A stretch of 35,198 bases of DNA from Candidatus Aquicultor sp. (lineage in GTDB: Bacteria; Actinomycetota; Aquicultoria; Aquicultorales; Aquicultoraceae). Where the stretch lies: the NCBI GenBank assembly GCA_030682615.1, contig JAUXNY010000084.1, positions 1-35,198 of the forward strand. The letters run 5' to 3'. The translations under genes and the position numbers were made by a program. Below the pieces are notes generated by a model. The model was not told where the DNA came from. It did no database searches and was given only the letters and a program-made list of their open reading frames with translations. This document shows positions 1 to 8,135 of this stretch, piece after piece; position 1 is the stretch's first letter; each line of letters opens with the position of its first letter.

Positions 1-444
1 CTCAGCGATGCCAAGGGTAGGGTCATCGGCATCAACACGCTCATCATATCGAGCAGCGGCGTGACCGAGGGTGTCGGCTTTGCCATACCTTCGGAGACCG
101 TCCAGAATGTAGCCGACCAATTAATCAAAAAAGGCAAGGCGAGCCACCCGTATATGGGTATTCAAGGGAGCAATATCGATGACGTGCTCATCGATACCTC
201 TAAACTCGCGGTCTCGGATGGCGCTATCGTCCTCGACGTGCTCAAGGGGACCCCGGCTGAAAAAGCAGGCTTGAAGAAGAACGACGTCATAACCGCGATA
301 GACGGCAAGAAAATCTCGACGATGGACCAGTTGCTCGTCGAGATCAGGCAGAAGAAGGTCGGCGATAAGATAGAGCTGACCTATTATCGCGGTAAAGATA
401 AGAAAACGGTAGAGCTTACCCTCGTCGAGAAACCGAAGGGGTAA
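1..444 (+). CDS. HtrA/DegP-type serine protease, C-terminal part (5' end outside window)
   Basis: The reading frame is open from the first base and ends at TAA 442-444, so this is the 3' end of a longer gene; GTG 61 is internal. The first residues (GRVIGINT, then EGVGFAIP) match the end of the trypsin-like domain of HtrA-family proteases, just after the catalytic GNSGG serine, which lies upstream of the window. About residues 45-145 of the fragment form one PDZ domain (GAIVLDVLKGTPAEKAGL, then DVITAIDGKKI), which binds exposed C-termini of substrates. Such proteins are usually membrane-anchored or secreted quality-control proteases. rlmH follows 10 bp later, a neighbourhood also seen in Firmicutes. 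No signal peptide can be judged because the N-terminus is missing. Confidence 0.93.
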   Translation, partial: LSDAKGRVIGINTLIISSSGVTEGVGFAIPSETVQNVADQLIKKGKASHPYMGIQGSNIDDVLIDTSKLAVSDGAIVLDVLKGTPAEKAGLKKNDVITAIDGKKISTMDQLLVEIRQKKVGDKIELTYYRGKDKKTVELTLVEKPKG

Positions 445-454
445 AAGGGCGACG

Positions 455-922
455 GTGCGGATAAAGGTCGTCGTTATAGGCAAAATAAAAGAGCGCTATT
501 TAAGGGAGGGCATAGACGACTATAAGACCCGGCTTTCCCGGTTTGCGAAAATCGAAGTCGTCGAACTTCCTGAAGAGGATATAGGGCAGTTGCCCGAGAG
601 CGAGGTAAAAGAGCGCGAAGCGGCCAAGATTCGAAAGCATCTCTTCGGGTCGTGGTTTACTGTCGCGCTCGACCGCGAGGGAGATGAGCTTTCTTCACCC
701 GGGTTGGCGCATAAGATAGAGATGCTGATGGTGGGGGGCACCAGCAGCATAGCGTTTGTTATCGGAGGCCCGCTCGGCCTCGCTGAAGAAATCCTTAAAG
801 CTGCGGACATGCGCCTCTCGATGTCTAAACTCACCTATACGCACCAACTCGCACGGTTGTTACTGCTTGAGCAGGTCTACCGGTCGTTTAAGATAATCAG
901 AGGCGAACCGTATCATTATTAA
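455..922 (+). CDS. rlmH: 23S rRNA (pseudouridine1915-N3)-methyltransferase RlmH
   Basis: This is a 155-residue SPOUT-class methyltransferase that methylates pseudouridine 1915 in helix 69 of 23S rRNA, using S-adenosylmethionine. The length is typical of RlmH. The N-terminus MRIKVVVIGKIKE, the SAM-binding trefoil-knot segment FVIGGPLG near residue 108, and the invariant C-terminal tail ending GEPYHY are all present. It starts at GTG 455, 10 bp after the protease stop; the purine-rich GGGGTAAAAGGG before it can serve as ribosome binding site. It is probably cotranscribed with the protease and ends 5 bp before a strong hairpin terminator. No anomaly was seen. Confidence 0.96.
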   Translation: MRIKVVVIGKIKERYLREGIDDYKTRLSRFAKIEVVELPEEDIGQLPESEVKEREAAKIRKHLFGSWFTVALDREGDELSSPGLAHKIEMLMVGGTSSIAFVIGGPLGLAEEILKAADMRLSMSKLTYTHQLARLLLLEQVYRSFKIIRGEPYHY

Positions 923-927
923 AATTT

Positions 928-961
928 AAAAGCCGTGCTCGTTAAGGGAGCACGGCTTTTT
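928..961. terminator. bidirectional intrinsic terminator between rlmH and the BlaI-family gene
   Basis: A perfect 10-bp stem (AGCCGTGCTC, 931-940, with 948-957) encloses a 7-nt loop. It is extended by AAA/TTT and flanked by an A-run on the left and a T-run on the right. It can therefore stop rlmH transcription on the plus strand and transcription of the converging BlaI-family gene, whose stop is at 987, on the minus strand. Confidence 0.9.
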
Positions 962-986
962 ACATACTATCGAAAGTTTTGTCGGA

Positions 987-1412
987 CTATTTTGCCGCGA
1001 GTTCTTTCTTTTTGTCCTGGATAGCCTGCTTGATTCTATCGAGTTCTTTCTCATCGATATCACCCTTGTTGAGCAGGAACGAGACAACCGGAGCGACCTT
1101 GCCGCCCATAACCTTTTCGACGACCTGAGTGATCATCGCGTTGGCCATATCCTCCTGGCTTACATTGGGCGTATACATGTATGCGGTGCCGGAACGGTCT
1201 TGCTTGAGAACGTTTTTGTTTGCCAAACGGCTCATCACGGTCATGATGGTTGTGTAGGCTAAGTGCTTATCGGGATAGAGTTCCTCGAAAACATCCTTGA
1301 CGGTCGCGCCGCCCATTCCCCATACGACTCTCATGATGTCAGCTTCAAGTTCACCTAGGCCAGAACCTACGCCAACCCGGTTCTTTCTGACTCTGACGGT
1401 CTTCTTTGTCAC
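987..1412 (-). CDS. BlaI/MecI/CopY-family winged-helix transcriptional repressor
   Basis: A 141-residue protein of the penicillinase-repressor family (Penicillinase_R). Its diagnostic N-terminal helix LGELEADIMRVVW (about residues 19-31) is followed by TVKDVFEEL and the recognition-helix region AYTTIMTVMSRLANK. These proteins bind TACA/TGTA dyads as dimers. The start is GTG 1410-1412, preceded by a perfect AGGAGGT (1418-1424 on the complement) at 5-nt spacing. The length is slightly above typical BlaI because of a basic N-terminal extension (KKTVRVRKNR). No BlaR1/MecR1 sensor protease or beta-lactamase is adjacent, so the inducer and targets are unknown. Its own promoter region is rich in TGTA/TACA boxes, which suggests autoregulation. 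It ends against the bidirectional terminator at 928-961. Confidence 0.93.
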   Translation of the reverse strand: MTKKTVRVRKNRVGVGSGLGELEADIMRVVWGMGGATVKDVFEELYPDKHLAYTTIMTVMSRLANKNVLKQDRSGTAYMYTPNVSQEDMANAMITQVVEKVMGGKVAPVVSFLLNKGDIDEKELDRIKQAIQDKKKELAAK

Positions 1413-1501
1413 GAAATACCTCCTAAATTACAGCTACATTCTTGTGATATTAGTACTGAAGCGCCTGTTTTAATAATGTAGCAGACGAATAACTGTCCTG
1501 T

Positions 1502-1579
1502 ATTATATTGTAGCGCTATTTACATGTCAATAAACAGTGCTCTACATATATCGTTACGCTAAAACAGTACTATTGTCAA
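1502..1579 (-). promoter_or_regulatory. tandem sigma70-type promoters with TGTA/TACA boxes upstream of the BlaI-family gene
   Basis: Read on the minus strand, the proximal promoter is a perfect consensus: TTGACA (1525-1530), a 17-bp spacer, and TATAAT (1502-1507). A second, distal promoter reads TTGACA (1574-1579), a 17-bp spacer, then TAACGA (1551-1556). The proximal spacer contains the dyad TGTAGCGCTATTTACA (plus strand, 1509-1524). Further TACA/TGTA boxes lie at 1429, 1435, 1477, 1499 and 1543. BlaI-family repressors bind TACA/TGTA half-sites, so the likely reading is autorepression by occlusion of RNA polymerase. The resulting 5' leader would be about 85 nt. Confidence 0.75.
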
Positions 1580-1627
1580 GTTACCTTTGGGTATTACGTG
1601 AATAATCAAGGGTATTTTCTGTTTTAT

Positions 1628-2473
1628 TCAAGCGGTTGCCTTGATTTCCCGGAGTATGGAGATGTTTTTAAGGTCATCGGCGACTGTCTGGCGCGGCGTC
1701 TCCAGGATGACCGGTTTTCCGGTCAGAAGCGGATGGTTGAGGAGATAGTCAAAACCGGCGTTTCCGATATAGCCCTCGCCGATGGCCGCGTGGCGGTCGT
1801 GTGCCGTGCCCAGCGGGTATTTCGAATCGTTGGCATGGATGAGGCCGACGCGCGCCATGCCGAGCGTCTTGTCGAGTGCGCGCAAGGTATTCTCTACACC
1901 AGTCTTGGTCGCGAGGTCGTAGCCGGCCGCGAAAGCGTGACACGTGTCGAAGCATATGCCCAGGCGCGCGCCGCCGCCCGCAATCTCGATTATCTCGGCA
2001 AGCTCCTCAAAGGTGACGCCCAAGCTAGAGCCGGCTCCGGCCATGTTCTCCAAAAGAATCGTCACACCAGAGCCGTCTGAGGCAATAAGCTCGGCGAGAG
2101 CGACTCCGACACGACGCATTCCATCGGACTTACTGGAAGCGACGGAGCTGCCGGTATGGACGACATAGTAGGGTGAGCCGATTATATCGCAGACCCGCAA
2201 GGCATTAGCGATTGCCCCTTTGGAGCGGGCATAGATTTTTTCATCAGGCGCGCCTAGGTTGACCAGATACGGCGCGTGGACGACGACCGGGCTTATCCCG
2301 TATTGGGCGCAGGCGGCTCTAAAGCCCGCCGCATCATGCTTATCGGGGTCCCAGCGATCCCAGTTGCGAGGGTTGCCGGCAAAGATTTGGATGGTCTCGC
2401 AGTTTCGCTTGCGAGCGCGCTCCACCGCCAACATGAGCGAGCCGGCGATTGAGATGTGCAGACCAAGCTTCAT
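1628..2473 (-). CDS. nfo: deoxyribonuclease IV (AP endonuclease)
   Basis: This 281-residue TIM-barrel enzyme belongs to the endonuclease IV family, which cleaves the phosphodiester bond 5' to abasic sites in base-excision repair using three zinc ions. It begins MKLGLHISIAGS and carries the three family signatures: LLENMAGAGSSLG (metal-binding Glu), GICFDTCHAFAAGYD (Asp and His), and HANDSKYPLGTAHDRHAAIGEG. The final segment also matches (PVILETP). It starts at ATG 2473, seven bases after the argS stop on the same strand, and so is most likely cotranscribed with argS. The 215 bp beyond its 3' end belong to the promoter region of the BlaI-family gene. Length and motifs are normal. Confidence 0.97.
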   Translation of the reverse strand: MKLGLHISIAGSLMLAVERARKRNCETIQIFAGNPRNWDRWDPDKHDAAGFRAACAQYGISPVVVHAPYLVNLGAPDEKIYARSKGAIANALRVCDIIGSPYYVVHTGSSVASSKSDGMRRVGVALAELIASDGSGVTILLENMAGAGSSLGVTFEELAEIIEIAGGGARLGICFDTCHAFAAGYDLATKTGVENTLRALDKTLGMARVGLIHANDSKYPLGTAHDRHAAIGEGYIGNAGFDYLLNHPLLTGKPVILETPRQTVADDLKNISILREIKATA

Positions 2474-2480
2474 GAGAGGG

Positions 2481-4139
2481 CTACATCCTTTCCGGCGCGG
2501 CGACGCCGAGTACCGTCAGGACGCCTCGCAGAACCGTCCGCGTCGCGTCGCAGAGGGCCATCCTTGCGGTCGACAACTCTTTGTCTTCGGTGACGACCCG
2601 GCATTTCGTGTAGAAGAAATGGAAGACCGCGGCGAGTTCTTGCGCGTAAGCGGTGAGCGGATGAAGCGCCCGCTGCCGCGCGGCGCGCTCCAGCACCTCC
2701 GGCCATTCGGCGAGTTTTCGGATAAGGTCCAGCTCGGGCTCGGTCTCCAGCCGCCGGTAGTCGATATCACCGGACAGGTCGATATTCTCAGCCTCGGCGA
2801 ATCTCACGATGCTCGATATGCGGGCATGCGCGTATTGGACGTAATATACGGGATTCTCATTTGATTGCTCTTTGGCTAGTTCGATATCGAAATCGAGCGG
2901 GCTGTCGGTACTGCGCATCAGGAAGAAGAAGCGCACGGCGTCACGTCCGACCTCTTCGAGAAGCTCGTCGAGCGTGACCATCTCACCGGTCCGCTTCGAC
3001 ATGCGCACAGGCTCGCCTCCGCGCATTAGGTTTACGAGTTGCCCGATGACTATCTCCAGCTTGTCGGCAGGGTAGCCGAGCGCCTGCACAGCCGCTTTCA
3101 TGCGACCGATATAGCCGTGGTGGTCGGCGCCCCATATATTTATAAGTCTATCGAACCCTCGCTCGAGCTTGTTTTTATGGTAAGCGATATCGGCGGCGAA
3201 GTAGGTCGGCTCGCCGTTGGCGCGGATGAGCACGCGGTCTTTTTCTTCGCCGAACGCCGTCGCTTTAAACCAGACGGCCCCGTCCTCCTCGTAGACGTAA
3301 CCGCTTTCGCGCAGCCCGGCAATGGCTTTGTCGACCGCGGACGTCGCATGGAGTTCGCGCTCGCTAAACCAGGAGTCGAAGACGACCCCCATTTTCTCCA
3401 GCGTCACCTTCAAGTGCTCAAGCACCTGTTTATAGGAGCGCTCCAAGAAAAGCGATTCACGCTCGCTCTCCGCGACATCCAGATACGCGTCTCCTTCGGC
3501 TGCGCTTATCTCTCGCGCGATGTCTCTGATATATTCTCCCTGGTAGCCTTCTTCGGGGAAGGGGATATCCCGGCCGAGCAGCTGGACGTATCTAGTCGCG
3601 ACCGATTTGCCGAAGATGTTCATCTGGTTGCCGAAGTCGTTGATGTAGAACTCGCGCTCCACATCGTAGCCCTGAGCGGACAGGACATTGGCGAGCGTGT
3701 CGCCGACCGCCGCCCAGCGGCCGTGTCCGATATGCATCGGCCCTACCGGGTTGGCGCTGACGAACTCGACCTGAACGCGTTCTCCTTGCCCTGCGGTCGA
3801 ATGACCAAACGATTCGCCCTCGCGTTTTATATCCCGCAATACTTCATAGAGCCATTCGTTGCTCAGGTAGAAGTTGATAAACCCGGGCCCGGCTATCTCT
3901 ACTTTATCGATATATTTATCATCGCCGAGTGCGTCGGCGATGACTTGCGCCACCGCTCGCGGGGGCATCTTGGCCTTGCCCGCGAGGACCATCGCTATAT
4001 TAGTCGCCCAATCGCCGTGTGTTTTCTCGCGCGGCCGCTCGAGAACGATTTGGGGTATCTCCACGGCGGGCAGTCTCTCCTCGTTTTGGGCTTGGAGCAG
4101 CGCATCGCGTATCAGTTGGGCCAGTCTCTCGTTTATCAT
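2481..4139 (-). CDS. argS: arginyl-tRNA synthetase
   Basis: Class I synthetase of 552 residues that charges tRNA-Arg. The Arg_tRNA_synt_N domain lies at the N-terminus, the HIGH motif within NPVGPMHIGHG near residue 137, the KMSKS equivalent reads RMSKR followed by TGEMV, and the C-terminal DALR anticodon-binding domain ends in the typical LGVAAPERM. The start is ATG 4139 with GGTAAG just upstream; a TATAAT -10 element lies at 4179-4184 on the complement, with only a weak -35. In mycobacteria argS is codirectional with lysA; here it is divergent, with a 224-bp intergenic region. nfo follows 7 bp downstream. Confidence 0.98.
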   Translation of the reverse strand: MINERLAQLIRDALLQAQNEERLPAVEIPQIVLERPREKTHGDWATNIAMVLAGKAKMPPRAVAQVIADALGDDKYIDKVEIAGPGFINFYLSNEWLYEVLRDIKREGESFGHSTAGQGERVQVEFVSANPVGPMHIGHGRWAAVGDTLANVLSAQGYDVEREFYINDFGNQMNIFGKSVATRYVQLLGRDIPFPEEGYQGEYIRDIAREISAAEGDAYLDVAESERESLFLERSYKQVLEHLKVTLEKMGVVFDSWFSERELHATSAVDKAIAGLRESGYVYEEDGAVWFKATAFGEEKDRVLIRANGEPTYFAADIAYHKNKLERGFDRLINIWGADHHGYIGRMKAAVQALGYPADKLEIVIGQLVNLMRGGEPVRMSKRTGEMVTLDELLEEVGRDAVRFFFLMRSTDSPLDFDIELAKEQSNENPVYYVQYAHARISSIVRFAEAENIDLSGDIDYRRLETEPELDLIRKLAEWPEVLERAARQRALHPLTAYAQELAAVFHFFYTKCRVVTEDKELSTARMALCDATRTVLRGVLTVLGVAAPERM

Positions 4140-4264
4140 CGCTTACCTTTGCTTTTATGGATGCATCAACAAACCATCATTATAACACTTTGAGGTGGTT
4201 TAACTGAAGCGGATTGTTTGCATTGCCTCTCGCTTGCATAGACGCTCAAGACCCTGCCCTACCT

Positions 4265-4294
4265 TTGACTATGCCGCAATCCTTATGTTAAACT
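4265..4294 (+). promoter_or_regulatory. promoter of the lysA-hom-thrC-thrB operon
   Basis: TTGACT (4265-4270), an 18-bp spacer, and TAAACT (4289-4294), about 65 bp before the lysA start. The leader is too short to hold a lysine riboswitch, and no such fold was recognised. The rest of the argS-lysA intergenic region (4140-4363) shows nothing else convincing. Confidence 0.55.
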
Positions 4295-4363
4295 TACTCA
4301 GTTGGCAGGCCGTAGCTTGTCATATTATTCTTCACGGGGAATCGTTTTTTCAGGAGGTTTTTC

Positions 4364-5665
4364 TTGGTCTTGCCGGTTACATCAAAGGTCAACTCAAAAG
4401 GACACCTGGAAATAGGCGGCTGCGATGCGGTTGAACTCGTCAAAGAGCACGGCACACCGCTTTTTGTCATGGATGAGGAGACGATTCGCGGGCAATGCCG
4501 CGCCTACATGGCGGCGTTTGCGAGCAAGATCGATGATTTCGAAGTAATTTACGCAAGCAAAGCGTTTATAGCGGTTGCGATGTGCCGGCTGGCGCAAGAA
4601 GAGGGTTTGTCGCTGGATGTCATGTCTGGAGGCGAGCTGTACACCGCCATAAAAGCGGGTTTTCCCATCGCGAAAGCTTTTTTCCACGGCAACAACAAGA
4701 CCCCCGCTGAGCTCAACCTGGCGTTAGAGCATGGTGTCGGCCGAATAGTAGTCGACGGTTTTCACGAACTCGAACTGCTCGACAAGATAGCGGCTGAAAA
4801 AGGCATGACCCAGGATATTCTCCTGCGAATCACGCCGGGGATAAAACCCCAGACCCACAACTTTATTCAGACCGGCCAGCTCGACAGCAAGTTCGGGTTT
4901 GGCCTTCAGGATGGCTTGGCGATGAGCGCGGTCAAAAAGGCGCGGACGCTCGGCAATATTAATCTTAAAGGAATCCACGCTCATATCGGGTCGAAGATAT
5001 TCGAAATCGGCTCGTTCGCCTAATCGATAGAGATAATCATGGGTTTCGTCCGCGATATCAAGGAGGAGACCGGTTTTGTCGTGGGTGAACTAAATACCGG
5101 CGGCGGCCTGGGTATCAAATACAAGGCGGTAGATGAGCCGTCGACCATCGAGGAGTACGCGAATGTCATCGTCGACGGCGTCAAGGAGCAAGCGGCGCAA
5201 CTCGGGCTCGCGGTTCCGAGAATCATGGTCGAGCCCGGTCGCTCGATAGTCGCGAATGCCGGCATCACGCTTTATACGGTAGGCACCATCAAGGATATCC
5301 CAGGTATTCGCACTTACGTCTCGGTCGATGGCGGGATGTCGGATAACCTGCGCCCGATGCTTTATGGCGCGGTATACGAGGCGCTCCTTGCTAACAGGGT
5401 GGAAGACGAGGCGCACGCGCTGGTGACGGTGGCCGGAAAGCATTGCGAGTCGGGCGATATTTTGGTGCGAGACACGATGTTACCGTATCCGAAAGCGGGG
5501 GATATACTCTGCACGCCGGCGACCGGCGCCTATGGGTACATGATGGCCAACAACTATAATCGCCAGCCGCGCCCGCCGGTCATCATGGTAAAAGAGGGGT
5601 CGGCCCGCGTAATAGTCCGGGGTGAGACGCTCGATGACTTGGTGCGGCTCGATACCGGGCTTTAA
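4364..5665 (+). pseudogene. lysA: diaminopimelate decarboxylase, split by one in-frame TAA
   Basis: LysA decarboxylates meso-diaminopimelate to L-lysine, the last step of lysine synthesis, using PLP. The reading frame runs from TTG 4364 (AGGAGGT at 4352-4358, 5-nt spacing) to TAA 5665, about 433 codons, the normal size. It is interrupted at 5021-5023 by TAA, in the same frame on both sides. Upstream are the PLP lysine in YASKA (residue 66) and HIGSKIFE; downstream are GELNTGGGLG, VEPGRSIVANAG, the active-site Cys in HCESGDI, and GAYGYMMANNYN. Residues around the stop (GSFA, stop, SIEIIMGFV) align with continuous LysA proteins, so nothing is missing except that codon. The next ATG (5039) has no good ribosome binding site. 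It may be a recent nonsense mutation, sequence error, or readthrough. hom follows 44 bp later. Confidence 0.93.
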
Positions 5666-5709
5666 TAAGAGTAAGATAATATTTTAATCTTAAAGGAATA
5701 GGAAGAGCA

Positions 5710-6993
5710 GTGAAAAAAGATATAGGCATTGGAATCTTAGGTTTCGGCACGGTAGGCTCGGGAGTCTACCAGATTCTGAGCGCAAAAGCATCGAAGTTGG
5801 CGCAGCGCGTAGGTGCCGACCTGCGCGTCGTCTTAGTCGCCGAGAAGGCGCAGGAGCTTTTCAAGGACAAAGTACCGGTCGAGAAGCAGTCGGGCGACGC
5901 CAACGAGGTTATCAATCATCCCGACGTAGACATCGTTGTCGAGGTGATAGGGGGCATCGAGCCGGCTTACACCTTTATCAAGAATGCGCTCGAAAACGGC
6001 AAACACGTGGTCACCGCGAACAAAGCGTTGATGGCGAGCCGGGGCGGCGCGCTCCTTGAGCTAGCCGAGAGAAAAGGCGTAGACCTCTTTTTCGAAGCCA
6101 GCGTCGGCGGGGGTATCCCGATAATCCGCCCGCTTAAATATTCCCTGGTAGGTAATACTATCTCTCGGGTGATGGGCATTGTAAACGGCACCACTAACTA
6201 TATCCTCACCAAGATGGTCGATGAGGGGATGCCGCTGGAGGCGGCGCTCAAGGAAGCCCAGGAGCTGGGATTTGCGGAGGCCGACCCTACGGCCGATGTC
6301 GAGGGCCACGATGCCGCGGCCAAGATAGCGATTCTGGCATCGATTGCTTTTAACAGCCGGGTCGTCGCGGAGCAGGTCTACACCGAGGGTATCATGGATA
6401 TAACGCAGGCGGATATCGCGTACGCCAAGGAAATGGGGTATGCGATTAAACTGCTGGCATTGGCTAAAGAGGACGAAGACGGGGTCGACGTGCGGGTTCA
6501 TCCCGCGATGATTCCGGCGGACCACCCGCTTGCGCAGGTCTCCGGCGTGATGAACGCCATCTTTATCGAGGGCGACGCGGTCGGCGAGGTCATGTTTTAC
6601 GGGCCGGGCGCGGGGAGTCTGCCCGCGGCGAGCGCCATCGTCGGCGATGTCTTTGAAGTGGCGCTCAATATCAGCCTCAACAAAGTCGGAAGCGCGGCTT
6701 GCAGTTGCTTCGAAAGTAAGAAGGTCAAAACCATTGATGAGGTAACGTCGCGCTACTATATGCGCCTGGAAGCGGCCGATAGGCCCGGAGTGCTTGCCAA
6801 AATATCGCAGGTATTCGGCGAGGACGGCGTGAGCATAGAGAGCGTTATCCAGAAGAACACCCGCCGTGACGGCGCGGAACTGGTCTTCGGTTTTTATATG
6901 GTCAAAGAGAAGAACTTTAGGGAATCACTAAAGAAGATAGAGCGGCTGGATGTTGTCAATAAAATCTGTAATGTGATAAGGGTGGAAGAGTAA
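5710..6993 (+). CDS. hom: homoserine dehydrogenase with C-terminal ACT domain
   Basis: 427 residues; reduces aspartate semialdehyde to homoserine with NAD(P)H, the entry to threonine and methionine synthesis. The Rossmann fingerprint GILGFGTVGSG is at residues 7-17. It is followed by VVTANKALMA, the substrate motif GIVNGTTNYI, and the catalytic stretch ADPTADVEGHDAAAK. A C-terminal ACT domain (about 345-427, starting YMRLEAADRPGVLAKIS) is the expected site of threonine feedback inhibition. The start is GTG 5710 with GGAAGAG upstream. It is 44 bp after lysA and 3 bp before thrC, so it is part of one operon. All motifs are intact, in contrast to its lysA neighbour. Confidence 0.97.
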   Translation: MKKDIGIGILGFGTVGSGVYQILSAKASKLAQRVGADLRVVLVAEKAQELFKDKVPVEKQSGDANEVINHPDVDIVVEVIGGIEPAYTFIKNALENGKHVVTANKALMASRGGALLELAERKGVDLFFEASVGGGIPIIRPLKYSLVGNTISRVMGIVNGTTNYILTKMVDEGMPLEAALKEAQELGFAEADPTADVEGHDAAAKIAILASIAFNSRVVAEQVYTEGIMDITQADIAYAKEMGYAIKLLALAKEDEDGVDVRVHPAMIPADHPLAQVSGVMNAIFIEGDAVGEVMFYGPGAGSLPAASAIVGDVFEVALNISLNKVGSAACSCFESKKVKTIDEVTSRYYMRLEAADRPGVLAKISQVFGEDGVSIESVIQKNTRRDGAELVFGFYMVKEKNFRESLKKIERLDVVNKICNVIRVEE

Positions 6994-6996
6994 GCT

Positions 6997-8052
6997 ATGG
7001 GCTGGCGAGGATTGATCGAAGAGTACAGGGAGTTTCTCCCGGTGACCGAGGCGACCCCGGTATGTACGCTCCACGAGGGCGACACCCCGCTGATTCGCTC
7101 GGAGAGCATTAGTAAGAAGGTCGAATGTGATGTCTACTTCAAGTACGAGGGTCTAAACCCGACCGGCTCCTTCAAGGACCGGGGTATGACGGTCGCGATA
7201 AGCAAAGCGCTGGAAGAGGGCTCGCGGGCGGTTATCTGCGCCTCGACCGGCAACACCAGTGCGTCCGCGGCGGCGTATTCGGCGCGAGCCGGCATCAAGT
7301 GTGTCGTGCTCATCCCTGAGGGTAAGATAGCGCTAGGCAAGCTCTCGCAAGCGTTGATGCACGGTGCGCAGGTATTAGCGATACGGGGCAACTTCGACGT
7401 GGCTCTTAAGATAGTGCGCGACCTTGCCCAAGAGTACCCGATAACGCTGGTCAACTCGCTCAACCAATATCGGGTCGAAGGGCAGAAGACCGGGGCGTTC
7501 GAGATTTGCGACGCGCTCGGCTCGGTGCCGGATTATCTCTCAATCCCGGTGGGCAACGCCGGTAACATCACTGCCTATTGGCAGGGTTTTAAGGATTACG
7601 CGGCAGCGGGTAAGGTGGAGAGGCTGCCCAAGATGATAGGCTTTCAAGCGGCGGGTGCCGCGCCGATTGTCTTAGGGCACCCGGTGGATCACCCCGAGAC
7701 TATAGCGACCGCTATTCGAATCGGAAATCCGGCCAGGTGGCAGGAGGCGGTTTCAGCCGCGCAAGATTCGGGTGGCTTCATAGATATGGTGACCGATGAC
7801 GAGATAATCGAAGCGTACCAACTCATCGCGGCAACGGAGGGCGTCTTTGCGGAACCGGCTTCAGCGGCGTCGGTGGCGGGCCTGATAAAGATGGTCGAGG
7901 CTGGGCGCGTCTCCAAGGGCGTGAGAGTTGTCTGTGTCCTTACCGGCCACGGGCTTAAAGACCCCGATACCGCAATAAAGACGGGCGGCAAAGTCATCGA
8001 GACAGAGGCGACGCTGACGGCGGTCGAAAAGATTATTTTCGGGGGCATGTAA
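6997..8052 (+). CDS. thrC: threonine synthase
   Basis: 351-residue fold-type II PLP enzyme that converts O-phosphohomoserine to threonine. The PLP lysine is K60 in [11 protein letters not shown]; the phosphate-binding loop and the helper motifs [17 protein letters not shown] and [17 protein letters not shown] are present. The [12 protein letters not shown]-type C-terminal motif appears as [12 protein letters not shown]. This is the short bacterial/actinobacterial form, without the N-terminal extension of the E. coli type. The ATG is 3 bp after the hom stop, within GGAAGAGTAAGCT, showing tight coupling. An 83-bp gap separates it from thrB. Confidence 0.97.
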   Translation: MGWRGLIEEYREFLPVTEATPVCTLHEGDTPLIRSESISKKVECDVYFKYEGLNPTGSFKDRGMTVAISKALEEGSRAVICASTGNTSASAAAYSARAGIKCVVLIPEGKIALGKLSQALMHGAQVLAIRGNFDVALKIVRDLAQEYPITLVNSLNQYRVEGQKTGAFEICDALGSVPDYLSIPVGNAGNITAYWQGFKDYAAAGKVERLPKMIGFQAAGAAPIVLGHPVDHPETIATAIRIGNPARWQEAVSAAQDSGGFIDMVTDDEIIEAYQLIAATEGVFAEPASAASVAGLIKMVEAGRVSKGVRVVCVLTGHGLKDPDTAIKTGGKVIETEATLTAVEKIIFGGM

Positions 8053-8135
8053 AATAGCGGCCAGGGTTGGCAAGCGCCGGCGCGCCTTTTAACACACGTG
8101 CAAAATCAGTTGAAAAATAATCCGAGGGTAAGGTT

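Noticed and set aside
3039-4193. Long 384-codon open frame on the plus strand opposite argS
   Set aside because: It is the antisense shadow of argS, which has full synthetase motifs; the shadow shows no recognisable domain and no ribosome binding site.
4295-4363. Lysine riboswitch before lysA
   Set aside because: Leader is about 65 nt, far shorter than the element, and no matching conserved core was seen.
5021-5023. TAA recoded as a sense codon in this organism
   Set aside because: Most genes here end in TAA, TAG or TGA normally, and RF1 with a PxT motif is encoded in the window.
5039-5665. Separate gene starting at ATG 5039
   Set aside because: It is the C-terminal half of LysA in the same frame as the upstream half, without a proper ribosome binding site.
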